Of a DNA stretch of 64,000 nucleotides, positions 25,111 to 37,699 are shown piece after piece. Both the position numbers and the translations under genes were made by a program. The notes beneath the pieces are model-generated. The model searched no databases and was not told the origin of the DNA. It saw only the letters and a list, made by a program, of their open reading frames with translations. Source of the DNA: Atopsyche davidsoni (Eukaryota; Arthropoda; Insecta; Trichoptera; Hydrobiosidae); the NCBI GenBank assembly GCA_022113835.1, contig JAILWY010000002.1, forward strand, positions 3,636,501-3,700,500, written 5' to 3'. Numbering within the stretch: position 1 is the first letter of the stretch; each line of letters starts with the position of its first letter.

Positions 25111-28100
25111 TGCTTTAACTGCAACTGAATTATGAGAGAATATAAAAAAAAAACTGTGTTATTCGATGACTAATGTAAACTAGATTTCCCAAAGCAACGG
25201 AATTAATTGCCATATTTATTACAGTTAATAAATAAATTAATTGCAAAACAATATAAACTTTCGAGTAAATAAACATCTACCATTTGTCTAATTATATTTT
25301 GTAATTGCTTAACAATGAACTCAAATGTGAAAATTTAAATCCTTTGTCTCGGTGAAATGATATTTCATTTATAAGGCAATGTAACTGATTTATAAAATGA
25401 TATCCGGTAATAGCTCAAATATTCTTTACTTATTCTGTACATTTATAATTTGACATAGAGAATCATTTATCGGAATTAATTAATTAAATTTATTAGTGGT
25501 TGGTAAATATATATAAATCCTTAAAGCCAAATTTTGGCAGGTTTTTTTTTTTCGCAAAAATGCTATTTTCGATAAATTTATATGAGTTGTTAATCACATC
25601 GTGAAAATAAAACTGTAATTTATCTCAAAAGAATAAACCGTCTAGACACTTTTTGATCCGAACAGACGCGAATCAGTCCCTGATGAGGCAAATACAAAGT
25701 AATTTATTTGATGTATATTTTTTTACATAATAGCCCGTGTAACTACCCCCCCTGAAAAGATGCGCTGATACTCAATGCTCCCTCAGTTCATCTCCCCCGA
25801 AGGCTGTTTTTCGTTACACTATCCAGATTTCTCATTATTAGGCTACTCATACTCCTCCGTTCTTTATTGCTATTTTTTTCTTTCTTTACAGGTTCTTTCA
25901 GTACAGCAGACTGAAGGCTGTTATGCGTTCCACTTTTGAGTCGATGTCTTTCAGTATTGCTGTTCATCTTTCTTTACAGATTATTTTTTCTACAGCTTTT
26001 GTTTGTCGGTAAATGATTGTCAATGCAGTGCAGATGATCTGGCCTGAATTCTGGTACAATTCATAGAGCTTTAAGCATTGTTACTTCTTCTTCTCTGGAT
26101 TTTCTGGTTATATAAGAGTTTTCGTATTTGAATTAAAAATTTTCATTTATAAAATGCATGCAGTACTTCGATTATTAATTCATTTTAAAATAATTTACCA
26201 AAACTTGGCTAAAATTCAAGCACAGTTACTTAAATATCTTGGGTGTGGGTTTGAATATCAATGATGTCGTGAATTTCTTTCGAGAAACTTTGAGAATGTA
26301 TCTCGCCGTTTCACGTGTGTATCGATTACTTTAAATATACAACTAAAATTTTAAGGGAAATTCAAGAGGGTGGGAATATGTTTTATGAATTTTCGAATCG
26401 TTCAAAGTCCGGTACTGTTCGTGATCCCAGAAAATAAAAGTCATCGCGGAATAATAATGCACGTCGTTACTTCGCTACAGTCATGAAAAAGTAAAAATAA
26501 AAATACACTATTAGAACGAACCTCTTCGTGATCAGAATGTAACGTGAATCAGAAGTCCTGACTCTCGACTATGAATCATGATTCAAGTTTTATGATTAAT
26601 ATTTTTTAAATTTAAAATATATATACATATTATGTTGGGCATACGAGGCTATGAAAGCTAATTGGCTGTCGTGTGCAAAGTACGTTTGAAATGGGGTTTT
26701 GTTTAAGTTAATTATAAACAACTTGTATTTATTTCACGGACGGTATTTTGATAGTGTTTAATAAGTGTTATTATATTATGTAAAAAAAAAAAAATAGGAA
26801 GTAATTATATGCATATAATACTGTGTTTAACCGAATTGTGTTGCGACTAAATTGCAACCTTGCATACCCCTTGATTTGTCCAGGGATTTTTATGCGACAA
26901 TAAATAATTATTTGTGACATAAAGGCAAGTTATTACTATTAAAATGATAAGAATCACTGGTACAATTATAAAGTATATCTATTGTTCTGTTCATATCTGA
27001 TCTTATGTATTTACAAGTATCAGTATTGTGGAAAAGCTTTAAATAAGTGCATGAGTTTTGCAAGTACTTTAAATATTCAAATCGATTCATTAAAGCAACT
27101 TACGCAGCGGTAGAAAAAAGGTAGAATCATCATTGTAATTAAACAAGATGACTTTTATTGTATTTTTTATTAGATTAAAATTTATTGAAATTTTAGAGTT
27201 CAGGGAGACGCTTGAAAAATGTTTGGTTGTTTTTTTTAACTTTTGCTTATCGAGGAACGTGTTTTTTTTCGCATTTCTTTTTTACTACACAAACGATTCT
27301 CTGTGTAATTGCTGAAGTGAAAACAATCAAAAGTACATTATTTATTAAGTACTATTGCATGTAAAAAATGTATTATAATAGCCTCTGCAAAAACCATCAT
27401 ATGGCATTATTCTATTAATTACTGAACTCGTTACGAGCTTTTTCAAATTTTAAAATCTAGGCCAGCGTAAATAATTTCATGTTATTTCATTATTAAAATT
27501 AAATTTGCCGTAGCTCTTTGCCGATTTTAAAATGTATTATTATTTAACTGAATTTATTATAATTAATTATTAAACGTGTTTTCGTTCGTTTTATTGTAAT
27601 TATCAAAAAAGAATTTAAGCATTGCAATTATATTAAGCAATGAACACCGGATTTCAAGAATTAATCCATAAAGTTATTTTAATGTTTAAAAAAAAAAGAT
27701 CATAATCACATATGATAATGAATTAAAAAATGTAAAATATCAATAGATTTTCCACGAAGTTATTTATTCAAACCTGAAAGTATGCAAAATTCTTAGCAAT
27801 ATTTTGTATGACATTAATAATATTTAAGTTGAAATAAATTCGCATTAACTGTTAACGAATTCATTTAAATGAACAAAATACGGCTTTTCTAAGTTGGTTT
27901 TTTTATATTATATAAGCACCTTTTATTATGCCATACGAAAAAGTACGATGCTTATTTTACAAATCTAGATTTAACTAGAAAATAATCAGGTATCCATGAA
28001 TGTATCTAATGGTATACGCAAAATGGATTTTAAATTATCCATACAGGTTAATTAACCTTTCAGTTTAATTCATTTTCTATTCACGTATTAAGCGTAAATA

Positions 28101-30530
28101 CGTAACTATCTACGTAATGAGCATATTAAGGAGTTCGTGGAAACTTCTAGAAGTTATTGAAATTATGATAATATTTACGTAATATGATTTCGTATGATAT
28201 ATACACATACAACCTTTAAACTTTGGTTTCATGAGTAATTTAAAACCTTAAAAAAACACAGTGTATAATAAATACAAAAAACATGCATGGATTTATTTTA
28301 TATTTAAAAATAATTATCGTCAATTTTTTACTAAGAACTTTGATCCGTTTGAAAATATTAATTAATAAACAAGACAATTTGTAACATCTTTGATTTAAAA
28401 ATCGGTTACACGGTTGCAAAAAACGATCAAACTTTTCGCTCGAATACCACATGTATTTGAATAATTTGATAGATTGTTATATTGTGATAAATTTTCCGAA
28501 ATGTTCATCATTTACCTTAAACATACAAAAGAACTGTAAAAAAAATCTTTAAAAAGATCATATTTATATTTTTATTGGACAAAATATTATAAATAAAAGA
28601 AATTGTCCATTGAAGGTAAAATGCTTATTTTTTTTACCTCAAACAGGGGAAACAAAATGAAAAAATATATTTTATATAATGAGAAGGTGTTACAGCTAAA
28701 ATAAAAGTAGTTTACCATGTCAACGGCTTGTAATTACAGCCTTAAGGCTAAAATGTCTACCCCAAAGCATAAGCAGTCACTAAAATAAAATCGTAAAAAG
28801 ATTGAATGAAATGATCGACAGTAATAATACACAACAAGAAAAGATGTTGAAAATCTAAAAGAAATAAAAATTTTAGTTAAATAATTAATTAAAATGGCTA
28901 AGCACATTTATATGAGAGTAAAGTTCAAATTCAATTTTATATATTTTTTAAATTATTTTATACATCATTGCGCAATAACTTGGTTTATAAGAGTTATTAT
29001 TTATTATAGTTAATTAAAGCTAGACATTTAAACTATGGCTAATAAATAAATCTACAACTTTTAAATCTGTTTTTATTGCTTATTCCCCAATCGTCGACAA
29101 AGTTCGTGACAGAGGTTAAAATATTAACATTTAATTATTCTGTTATAGGTCATACTACTTTGATTGTTTTGTTGTGACAGAAAATAAAACAATAAATAGC
29201 ATATTGATTTGCAATTATGAATTATTATTTATTCTGCTGATTATAAATTCATTATGTATTTAAATTGTAAAAAGTAACGATCGAAGTTCAATAGATAGAG
29301 ACGATTAGCGATTCGAAGAATTATCCAGAATAGCTACTACTAAGTTTTTCATTGGAAAAACAAGAATTATTATAACTACTTTAAATTAGCAGTTATTTTA
29401 TATATATTCTTTGAAAATGTACACGAAATTTGACTCCTGAAACATTTTTATCATATTTATACGTAAAACCAAATTATAAATATGATTCCTTTACTATAAA
29501 AGCTGTTCAAAAGATCTTTTCTATTATTTTAGTATCGTAAAATAGTTATTATACTATAGTAATGGTATAACAAGTCTATGTGGATAATAAATGCGGATGA
29601 ATAAAATATTTTATAATCAAATGTGATCAATGATTGAAATTCTCGCTAATTGAAGTGGTTTTTTTGGGAATCATGAAATATGTTTCAATAATATACTACT
29701 TAAACATATCGAATCCTTGTTTAATGGAATTTAATCAAACTTATACACAGTTGCATATAACGATCCAATCGTTTACAACACATTGTTGAAAAATCCTATT
29801 TTTAAAACATTATTATCTATTCATGTAAGATTTTTATTTTTTATAAATATCTATGAGTAACGAAAAATAAAATTTAACTAGTGATGATGCAACACACATG
29901 TGACTTTTTGCCCTCACAAAAAATACCAGAAAAAGTATCCCAACACAAAAAGCATATCTCCACCATATGTGTAAACATAAGTAGCTACAGCAAAAAAATA
30001 ATTTAAATTAAAAAAATATATAAACATATATAACATGCATCTGTTTCACACTATGTGTACATAATATTAGTAATTATTACTTACATTATATATAACGCTA
30101 TTTAAAAAAAATGTACTTATTAACATTTGTCATATCACTCAACTCGACTGCGCAATAAAAAATTAATATCAGCATCCGTTGCGCAGTGTATACGTGAACA
30201 CAAAACAAACTTTCTTGGGTATTGAGCCGCGACAAATTATGATCAAACAATTTTAATTTCTCGAACCTTATTGAAAACTTTTCGTTAACACGATTTTTCT
30301 ATACACAATCACTCATTAAAATATTATTTTTTTCGGGCCGATGTAAATTGATTGGTTTACTACGAAATTTGGCTTTAGTATCGATACCGAGACGTTGAAA
30401 GTATTACGAAGTTTTACATTTAAAAAAAAAAATTCCTGTACGTGTCACAATTTAATCATAATATTCACTGTTGAATTCAAAAATACCAATTATTATTTTT
30501 ACTATTAATTCAGCTCCCTTTCGATTATTT
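25111..30530. other. AT-rich desert
   Basis: About 5.4 kb without a supported gene. At 25885-26000 two pyrimidine-rich TTTCTTTACAG strings occur 90 bp apart and look like 3' splice sites, but no good frame follows. The 60-70 codon minus frames at 26908-27090 and 28240-28452 have A/T-driven composition and are rejected. Confidence 0.55.
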
Positions 30531-30539
30531 TACAGAATC

Positions 30540-30690
30540 ACAATAAACACCGCATGGTCCACGTCTAATATATTTACGAAGGAAATTAATACGTCTATCA
30601 AGACCAATTGATCACGTTGGACGGGGACATACTCGAGTTAATAGAATGGCGGAGTGGCCTGACAGTCGATTTGGAAGTCTGGTCCAATAA
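30540..30690. promoter_or_regulatory. GC-richer island, possible conserved non-coding element
   Basis: A short island in A/T-rich flanks with homeodomain-type cores and TTGATCACGTTGG. No coding frame. Confidence 0.2.
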
Positions 30691-31640
30691 TTTAAGACCT
30701 TTACAAATATTCAACGGCAATTTAATGTTTTATTAACTATCTCAGTTGGCACCTCAAAAATAGTATTAAAAATACGATTATACCGTATGAACTTTCATCT
30801 TGTGTTATTAGTTATTGTGAAGTTAGTCAGTAAAACTTGAGTGTTAAAAAATAGCTACCATCTACTTTATGGAAATCAGTTGTAAGAATTTTGAATTAAC
30901 CAATACATATGAGCTTACATTGAAATATATCTAACTCTTAAGGGCACATACCACACTAAGATAAGTAATAAATATATCTTACAAGTAATTCAAAAGCCTA
31001 TATTTTATATTAACCATCACAATGTGATTTGCTTCTGCGTCTAAATGTAGGTTTTTTCTCGTTCTTTCCAGTTGAAGTTCTTGAAAAAGAGAAGCACGGA
31101 GTATTAATATTTATAGGCGTATACCTCAAGGTATTGCATTGTCAATCAAAATTATAAATTACTTAGTGGGATTTGCCTGCCAATAAATACAAACGAATTA
31201 GGAAGAACCTTCAATAGCTGTACTTGTAAATATGTTTAATTATAATTGCGATATTATAATAAAGCAAGCAATCATTATTATATTACCTTGCTTTTACCTA
31301 GCGCACAGTCAAGCGTACTTTAATTTGGATCCAATTGAACATGAAATATAAAAACTAAATGTTTTTTATTTTGTAGAACTCTAATTTAAATAACACAAAA
31401 TAAATATGAATTATACTTTGAATTGTGCTTACAATAAGTATAATAATTAGCTTTGATAGGTTTTTTCATATCTCCTGTCTACTGTATTTTTAGTAGCCTA
31501 GAAATATGCACAACGAACAAAAAACATCTTAATTATTAATTCGACAACATGAATTTATAAGTTGAGGTACTTAAAAATCTCGACTAGCATTAATGGTAAT
31601 CAAACAACTAAAATAATCAAATCAAGATTTTACGCAATCG
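30691..31640. other. AT-rich non-coding DNA
   Basis: No supported feature. Confidence 0.6.
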
Positions 31641-31819
31641 TTGAGATTTTTTGTTAACTATTTCTTTGTGGTGATACTCACATTAAGGAGAAACCAGCCA
31701 ACTGAGCCAAGTTTTCGGTCTTGTGTGCCTCTAATAACTCCACGACTCGGATATACTCATATACGAATGTATAACATGAAACCAATACCAGCAATCAATA
31801 CAGAATTTACTTCGTTTTT

Positions 31820-32060
31820 AATTTCCTTCCCCGCTGGTAGCCTTTCAGATCGAATCCATTGTATCGGCGTTTTTAGCGTTTCGATTCGGGTGATTGATCG
31901 ACCGGTCGATTAAAGATTCGCGGCGGACGTTGATGAATGGAGACGATTACAGTCCGCGAGGCTGGCGGGTAATTAGTGCTGGATAATGGACTCTCTTCCA
32001 CTCTCGTGGCCCGGCGAATGACTCGCGGTTATCCTGCGTGCGACAATGCCAACGCACTCT
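31820..32060. promoter_or_regulatory. GC-rich island with a 14-bp palindrome
   Basis: It contains the perfect palindrome ATCGACCGGTCGAT (31897-31910), GGTAATTAGTGC and several CG-rich strings. The plus frame 31641-31913 enters it but stops at the palindrome and shows no known domain. The island ends just before the mariner-type insertion at 32127. Candidate enhancer or boundary sequence. Confidence 0.3.
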
Positions 32061-32126
32061 AAAATAAAAATAAGCCATCATTCTTGTATACATCGAATCA
32101 TACAGACCTAAACAACAAGTCAACTA

Positions 32127-32665
32127 CAGTGTGTCCAAAAAGAGTATCGGGTATTTGTTAGTTCAGTAAAACAAAAACTACGCGTAATCAAGTATTTTTT
32201 AGAATGTTGATTATAAGAATACAAAATGGAAAATTATTTCAAAAACATGATTTTATCCAAATGGTGACCATTACGAGCTGCTGGCACTCTTCTAATCTGG
32301 AACGAAGATTGCTGATAACACGCTGACACATAGCCATATTGCTGCCATTTCTGACCTGATATTTTGTTTCAATTCCGTTAGGTTCGTCGGATTATTCTCA
32401 CAAACCCTACTTTTAAGGTATCCCTATATGAAATAGTCAAGAGGGCTGAGGTCGGGGCTTCTGGGAGACCAGTTGATGTTACCTCTACGTGAAATGACCT
32501 TATTAGGAATTAATTCGTTAACAGCTTCAATTGATTGATGGGATGTAATGGCACGTTCTTGAGTTGAAACCTTGATCTCCTGCAACTCTGGGCACAAATT
32601 TTTTTGCAGCATATCGCAATAACGGTCACTGATCACATTCACCCGATACCCTTTTTGGACACCCT
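32127..32665 (-). mobile_element. Internally deleted Tc1/mariner-type (IS630-like) element, copy 1
   Basis: Terminal inverted repeats are visible: GTGTCC plus AAAAAGAGTATCGGGT at 32131-32152, and its inverse at 32641-32662 (21 of 22 matching). TA dinucleotides flank both ends. The interior, on the minus strand, encodes the C-terminal part of a transposase. An open frame at 32642-32424 contains SDRYCDML and NINWSPRSPDLSPLDYF, a signature of DD(D/E) transposases of this superfamily, then a stop, then decayed sequence. The N-terminal half with the first catalytic Asp is missing. The coding part begins right next to the inverted repeat, as in copy 2. It is a dead, non-autonomous copy. Confidence 0.85.
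32424..32642 (-). pseudogene. Transposase fragment (C-terminal half) inside the mariner-type element
   Basis: 72 codons remain open. The second catalytic region is damaged: the usual WFQQDGA-type block of this family is broken here. The SPRSPDLSPLDYF block, just before the third catalytic residue, is intact. Downstream (below 32424) the frame carries a stop where the family has WGYLK. Further remnants such as NNPTNLTELK and EMAAI can be read with stops. This is not a functional gene. Confidence 0.75.
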
Positions 32666-32809
32666 ATATTTACGTCCAGATATAAACAAGGTATACGTGT
32701 GTACCTAAAATGTATTTAAAAATATTCAAGCAATGCTCATATTATAATATTAAAAGGGACTCTGATGACTGACTCATATCTGAAATAATTCATGTATTCA
32801 GTTACCCAT

Positions 32810-33070
32810 GCACATCATTTGCAAGTCCGCGATCTGATCAGACAGTTCTCAGTGGAGTCAGGAGCGAAGGTCTCGCTAAGTATAGGGAGTCGATGGAGGA
32901 CCCTGGTTCCTGCCTCCGCCTCGGAGGTAAGGTCAACATACAGTGGTCTCGAGATACCAGAGTGAAGAAATATATTCAATACAGCCTTTCTGATGCTGGA
33001 ATGCCTTTTACATCCACAGCAGACTCGTTTAATCTATAAAACTCTGCATTTAAACAGCAAATAGGAATAG
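32810..33070. other. GC-richer segment of unknown origin
   Basis: Moderately GC-rich, with a GGAG|GTAAGG donor-like motif near 32926. No frame over 60 codons and no recognised domain. Possibly an old element fragment or a non-coding exon. Confidence 0.2.
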
Positions 33071-33420
33071 CCACTTGGTTAGGTGGTATTAACGGAGCTA
33101 CATCCTATACTATATGATAAATATAATAGCTTACATATACTAGCGATTTTTTTAATCAAAAATAATATTTTTTAAATACCCTTAGTGGAAATTCTGATAG
33201 TTTATTTCATGGAACTGTTTTTATTACTCAGTGAGCTAAAAAGGTGGTTTGCGTCTTCGCTAAACAGACTTCAGTTATATAAAAATATTTGCGTGGCAAC
33301 AAATATTTTTGTTGCAACTAAGTAGATTATATTTTGTTGAGGGACAATGCATTTGATTGGTGAAGATTGGTGACGTAACTTTTTATACTTTCTTCACTTT
33401 GTGTTTATTATAGTTTTAGT

Positions 33421-33603
33421 ATGACTAGTTTCGACAAACAGACTTGGTCATCATCAGATGCAGATGCAGTTTTGTTTTGCAAACCAAACTCAAAGTACCA
33501 TATCATTATTAAGGCAGTTGCTTCTAGTTTTTTAATTGCCTCTGGTGTCCAACCGGACACCAGAGGCAGTCCATTACCTGGCGAAATCGTGTCATTTGAT
33601 TAA
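33421..33603 (+). pseudogene. Open frame running into the hairpin repeat
   Basis: Sixty codons from ATG 33421 to a stop at 33601. The first half lies outside the part shared with the 59-kb copy; the second half (from about 33508) is shared, and the stop is conserved in both copies. The hairpin DNA is translated within it (ASGVQPDTRG). It could be the C-terminal end of an unknown transposable-element protein. No catalytic motif is visible. Confidence 0.3.
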
Positions 33604-34120
33604 TTTAACTGTCACTTTATTTTTCTATGTCGAAAGTTGATTTTTTTACAGAGTATTTAGAAAACTATAAAGTATATTTAAAAAATTTTATCATTTAATT
33701 TACGTCCATTTTTAGGGTAAAATAAAATCTTGAAGATGTTGAAAAATTGGATAAAATGACGACTCTTCAAAACCAAAGTTTGTTATAGATTTTTTTTTTT
33801 TAATTTTAAAATTTATAAGACGCACATGGTTTATATTTAATCTTTCAATTCCAATTGAAAAAAAGACTTTCAAATGTTTAGGATTCTTGGAAAATGTACC
33901 GGACGAATCTCCAAATTCCTATACTTCAATCGGAAAAGCTCATATTTATCATATTAATAGTAAATTTATAAGAAATAAAAATATATTGTGTTCGGAACAA
34001 GAGATGTATTAAACTTTTTGCACTTAAATATTTTTGATTGGTGCAGTCGATTTTTCGAAAAACGGACTAGAAAATGATCAAAAAAACTCGATTATGGGAC
34101 GTAGACCCTTAATAAAAAGC
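33490..34120 (+). repeat. Hairpin-bearing ~630-bp interspersed repeat, copy 1
   Basis: It matches the reverse complement of 58842-59465 along its whole length, with roughly 90 percent identity by eye in the last 250 bp. Near its left end lies a perfect 14-bp stem hairpin (33537-33568, loop AACC). Two reading frames are shared with the other copy. One ends ...SPLPGEIVSFD then a stop at 33601. The other, at about 33869-34010, includes ESPNSYTSIGK and HIYHINSKFIRNKN. I do not recognise the family. No terminal repeat or target duplication was found, so the superfamily is unknown. Confidence 0.7.
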
Positions 34121-34259
34121 TTGCATTATTTAAGAGTGGTCTGGGTCATAACCTATAGTTCAATGTTTTTTATGCGTTTATATAAAATAATAAATATATA
34201 TTATAGGTTCAAGGATTTCGTTCGGATTGTTGTGTGTATTTTATACAATAGCTTGGATA

Positions 34260-34510
34260 TTGAGTGAAGGATCAAATTTCAGCGGAAGGGGATGTGAGTG
34301 CCTTGGCGTGGCTATTCAATGCGAAGCTCGCCCGCTGTAGGCTGTAAAACACGCAACACTCATTCGCAAAACTCGTTCAGCGAACCAACAACCTGAAACG
34401 GGCCGCACTAAATCTTATCTCGCGCGACAGGGTGGTCATGAGCCACGGAGAGCCAAAAGAACACATGCGATCTGCGATATATCTTCCAAAGCTACTCCTA
34501 GAATAGATCT
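34260..34510. other. GC-richer island
   Basis: Less A/T-rich than its surroundings, without a frame of 60 codons and without a named repeat. Either conserved non-coding DNA or an eroded element. Confidence 0.2.
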
Positions 34511-35200
34511 GGCTTCAAATTATCCCAAGCGTATTCAAAATAAATTTAATTTAATTTTTAATAATCCTCTTTGATATTAAATACAAATAATTCAAGATTC
34601 ATTATTTTATTTTTAGTCTACAGTGTTCTTAGGGCTATGCTTGTATTAAAATGCGGTAAGTGGCTATCCCCTGATACTGCTCGTAGATTGTGTGGCAGAG
34701 CTGGTGGATGTACATTATATTAAAAACTATTTTTCTGAATCTGAATTTCAGCAATTTCTCGTACAGAGAAATCAAAAAATGTGAATAGTACTAAAATATA
34801 TTAAATACGAAAATATTTTAAGGATTTGCAATGCAATAATGTCAAAAGTATTGCAAAGTTTACACAACACTATCCTAAAACACGTAAATTATATATAAAA
34901 CAATTTATTGGTTTAATACCTTCTGATAATTTGTTCTGAAGACTTTCATTAAAATCCATAAATATAAGGCTACATAATTTGATATTGAGATAACGCTATT
35001 AAAAATCAATGTTTATGCATGAAATAAGCTCTGTAAAGATTTTAAAAACTTATAACTTTATTGCGTAAAAACTCATAATTTATTTTAATATTTCGGTTAT
35101 TAGATATATTTTAAACTGGAGTTTAACTTTCACTTCCCTGTAGTATAATTATAAGTAGACTACATTTCAAGTATATTTATATTTTTGGGGGGTTTTTTTT
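34511..35200. other. AT-rich non-coding DNA
   Basis: No supported feature. Confidence 0.6.
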
Positions 35201-35209
35201 ATTCCAAGG

Positions 35210-35530
35210 AGCGCCATTTCGGAGTGGAGTTTAACCTTTGGTTTATTTTTCATATTCGCCGTGGTCTCCGGTTGTGATAAAAATTAGATAAGCCGTTTAC
35301 ACGCTTAGGATTTTTATTATTATTAGTATTGTTGTAACACGGTTCTCGGTAAACATTCCACGCGTTTGTGAATGCCACAGGATGTGGAAACGTTGCCCGG
35401 AGGATGTGTTCGTGATAATGAATACGTTTATTTTTGAAACGTAGAAAATAAATAAATACATGAAGCTTTGACTTTAGCCGCGACAGTGTTTGCATGGCAA
35501 CAGGGTCCAAGACTAAAAAAATATTTTTAT
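35210..35530. promoter_or_regulatory. GC-richer island containing a long but doubtful frame
   Basis: A minus frame of 136 codons (35250-35660) spans this island. Its product is mixed, with an A/T-driven N-terminus and an Asn-run (NNTNNNKN), and has no recognised domain. Motifs such as TTGCATGGCAACAG (RFX-like half palindrome) and GCCACAGGATGTGG (runt/ETS-like) favour regulatory DNA over coding. Confidence 0.25.
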
Positions 35531-36940
35531 GATAAGACCACTGAAAAACGACAGACTTTTGATTTATTAAAACCGCATTCAACTTATATGTGATAAATGC
35601 GGTATTATGATACTTGTTAAGCACACGTGAAACGAGGACAGTAATCCATAAAAAATACAATGCTGTTGGGGCACAAATTTATACAACCCCCTACTTCTAG
35701 ATATAAAAGTCTGTTAAATTACTTGTTATTAGCTCGAAAATAACATTTTCACAGTTTTTTGTATGTAATTATTTAACACTATAAATAACTCAAAAGTGAC
35801 GTTCGTGTTTTTATGAGTGATCCCTCAACTCGGCTCAGTCTTTAAATTTGGTTTTAAATCGAGTATCCGAGTAACACATACATATTCACACACACATACT
35901 TATGTATATATTCATTTAATAGCATTTGTTTAATAATGTATATTATTTTTTAGGACAAAATAAATAATATCGTTTTATTTTAACAACCTAAACCCAACCG
36001 CACAGGCAGGATAAAAAATCTCGCGGCTTTGCGGTGTGATTTTGTTTTCAGGCTGATAGGAATATCCTTTTATTTTGTACAGAGAGGTATTGTGTTTCAA
36101 TTATTATTCTGTGGTTTGGAGTGTAATCAAATCTTATATTTTTTAAGCTCACAAAAAGCATTAATTTCATGTTTATGTATTTACCTCGGTCTGTAGATAA
36201 TACTATGGAAAAAAATATGTAGCTTAAAAACAGAGTCTATAGTATTTATGTTTATAAAAAAAAACTTTAATGCAAATGAGATATTTTATTGAAAACACAT
36301 TCTCTTTTTTTTAATAATGTATATAATATCATTGAAAAATAATAGAGGTAAAATTTATTAAGATAAATATTTTATTTAACAAATATGCAATCGAAATAAA
36401 AAAAAAGTATATCTATGACAGCTTTTTTTGATTTGTAATACTACACGATTATAAAAATGTAAAGTAAACAAATAATATTTTCATTTTGCAAACGATATTT
36501 TCGATTTCTAAGAATATTATCGAGTGTGTTGAAAATAAAAATTGGAATTTAATGATAAAACGATGTTATTTTATTAAAATGGAAATCACAATAATTTCCA
36601 CAAGGACAAAATATGGTTCGGCTGAAAATTTCACACAAAGACGACAGTGATAATTTCTTAAATTATACTGCACTCTAGCCACTTAGCCCAGTACATTAAT
36701 ATTAAATATTAAATTTCTTGTACGAGAGAGTTATATCAAATACTATGTTGCAACTGAAAATATTCAAATGACGTTTACTTAACACTTTGCTTTTTATTTA
36801 CTTGATTTAATTGAAAGGTATATGGTAGGTAGATAACTTATTTGCATACAACATAAAACATGAGCTTAAGAATTCTATAATATGCTAAGTATGGTTAATT
36901 TATTCAGAATAAATTTTCTCGTTTATGTTTTGTGTAGGTT
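35531..36940. other. AT-rich non-coding DNA
   Basis: No supported feature. Confidence 0.6.
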
Positions 36941-36945
36941 AAAGA

Positions 36946-37440
36946 TTATATTGTGTACAGATAAGGTACACAAGGACCTTGTAAATAATATATTATTTTA
37001 ATTATCAACTGACACATATTTTTTATGTAGGAGGGAAATATAACATACAAACATATTGTGAAACTACCAATTACGTTCGTAGGTTTTGGCAGACATGATG
37101 ATTTTGAGGTTTCTTGGGTGCTCGATTTTTGGTTTTTCAACGTAGGGACAACCCGACTGAAAATGTTGGCTTCCTCTGGCGTGTATGTTTTTTGAATAAA
37201 ATGTCGAATTATACAATAATTGTCACTGCTGGCATTTAGGAAGGCTCGCATCCAAATGTTACCAGACGCCCTCTGACCTCAGCGAGTCGCGGAGAGCTGG
37301 GCTCATTATAATGACTGACCTTTGGGGCAACTCGCAGCTGGATTCCTGGTGGATACAACGCTTCACGCAGTTGGCTACGGCGCCTCTGCGCCAGCGCACG
37401 AGTAAAAATATGGCCATGGGCTTGGACCTTCCACTACTGC
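36946..37440 (-). other. Unidentified GC-richer segment, possible decayed element
   Basis: A 101-codon minus frame (36946-37251) begins in a GC-richer tract that continues to about 37440. Its first half (EEANIFSRVVPTLKNQKSS) is more protein-like than its A/T-driven second half. I do not recognise it. The tract to the right is GC-rich with GCGCCTCTGCGCC and GCCAGCGCACG strings. An eroded transposable-element gene is possible. Confidence 0.25.
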
Positions 37441-37519
37441 GACAAAATCCCCGAAAAATCAGTTGAAAAACATTTGATTCATATTGGTATATACTATGAG
37501 AGAATCATCAACCTCTCCA

Positions 37520-37690
37520 ATCAGCGGCCATATTTTTCATTGCGCGTCGTCGTCCAGGCAGTAAAGTCGCCGCTGCCAACAATGTGGCCCTCGGGCGTGG
37601 TTGCTAACAATAACGTCACGCATTATACATTGCAGTGACCTAGCCCCGAACTCACAAAACGCGCTTTCAATTCACAATCCCCGCGACATT
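37520..37690 (+). repeat. Duplicated module, copy 2
   Basis: The partner of 24125-24250. The core 37568-37593 differs from the first copy at one base in 26, and the upstream GGCCAT with following T-run is also shared. Downstream it has ACGTCACGC (CRE-like). A GCCATATT (PHO/YY1-type) site is at about 37527. Confidence 0.55.
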
Positions 37691-37699
37691 GTAGCTTGC

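Noticed and set aside
25885..26000. Exons after two TTTCTTTACAG acceptor-like strings
   Set aside because: No open frame follows either, and such strings are common in T-rich DNA.
35250..35660. 136-codon minus frame, the longest outside repeats
   Set aside because: No known domain, Asn-run, mixed composition, no splice sites. More likely chance openness across a GC-richer island.
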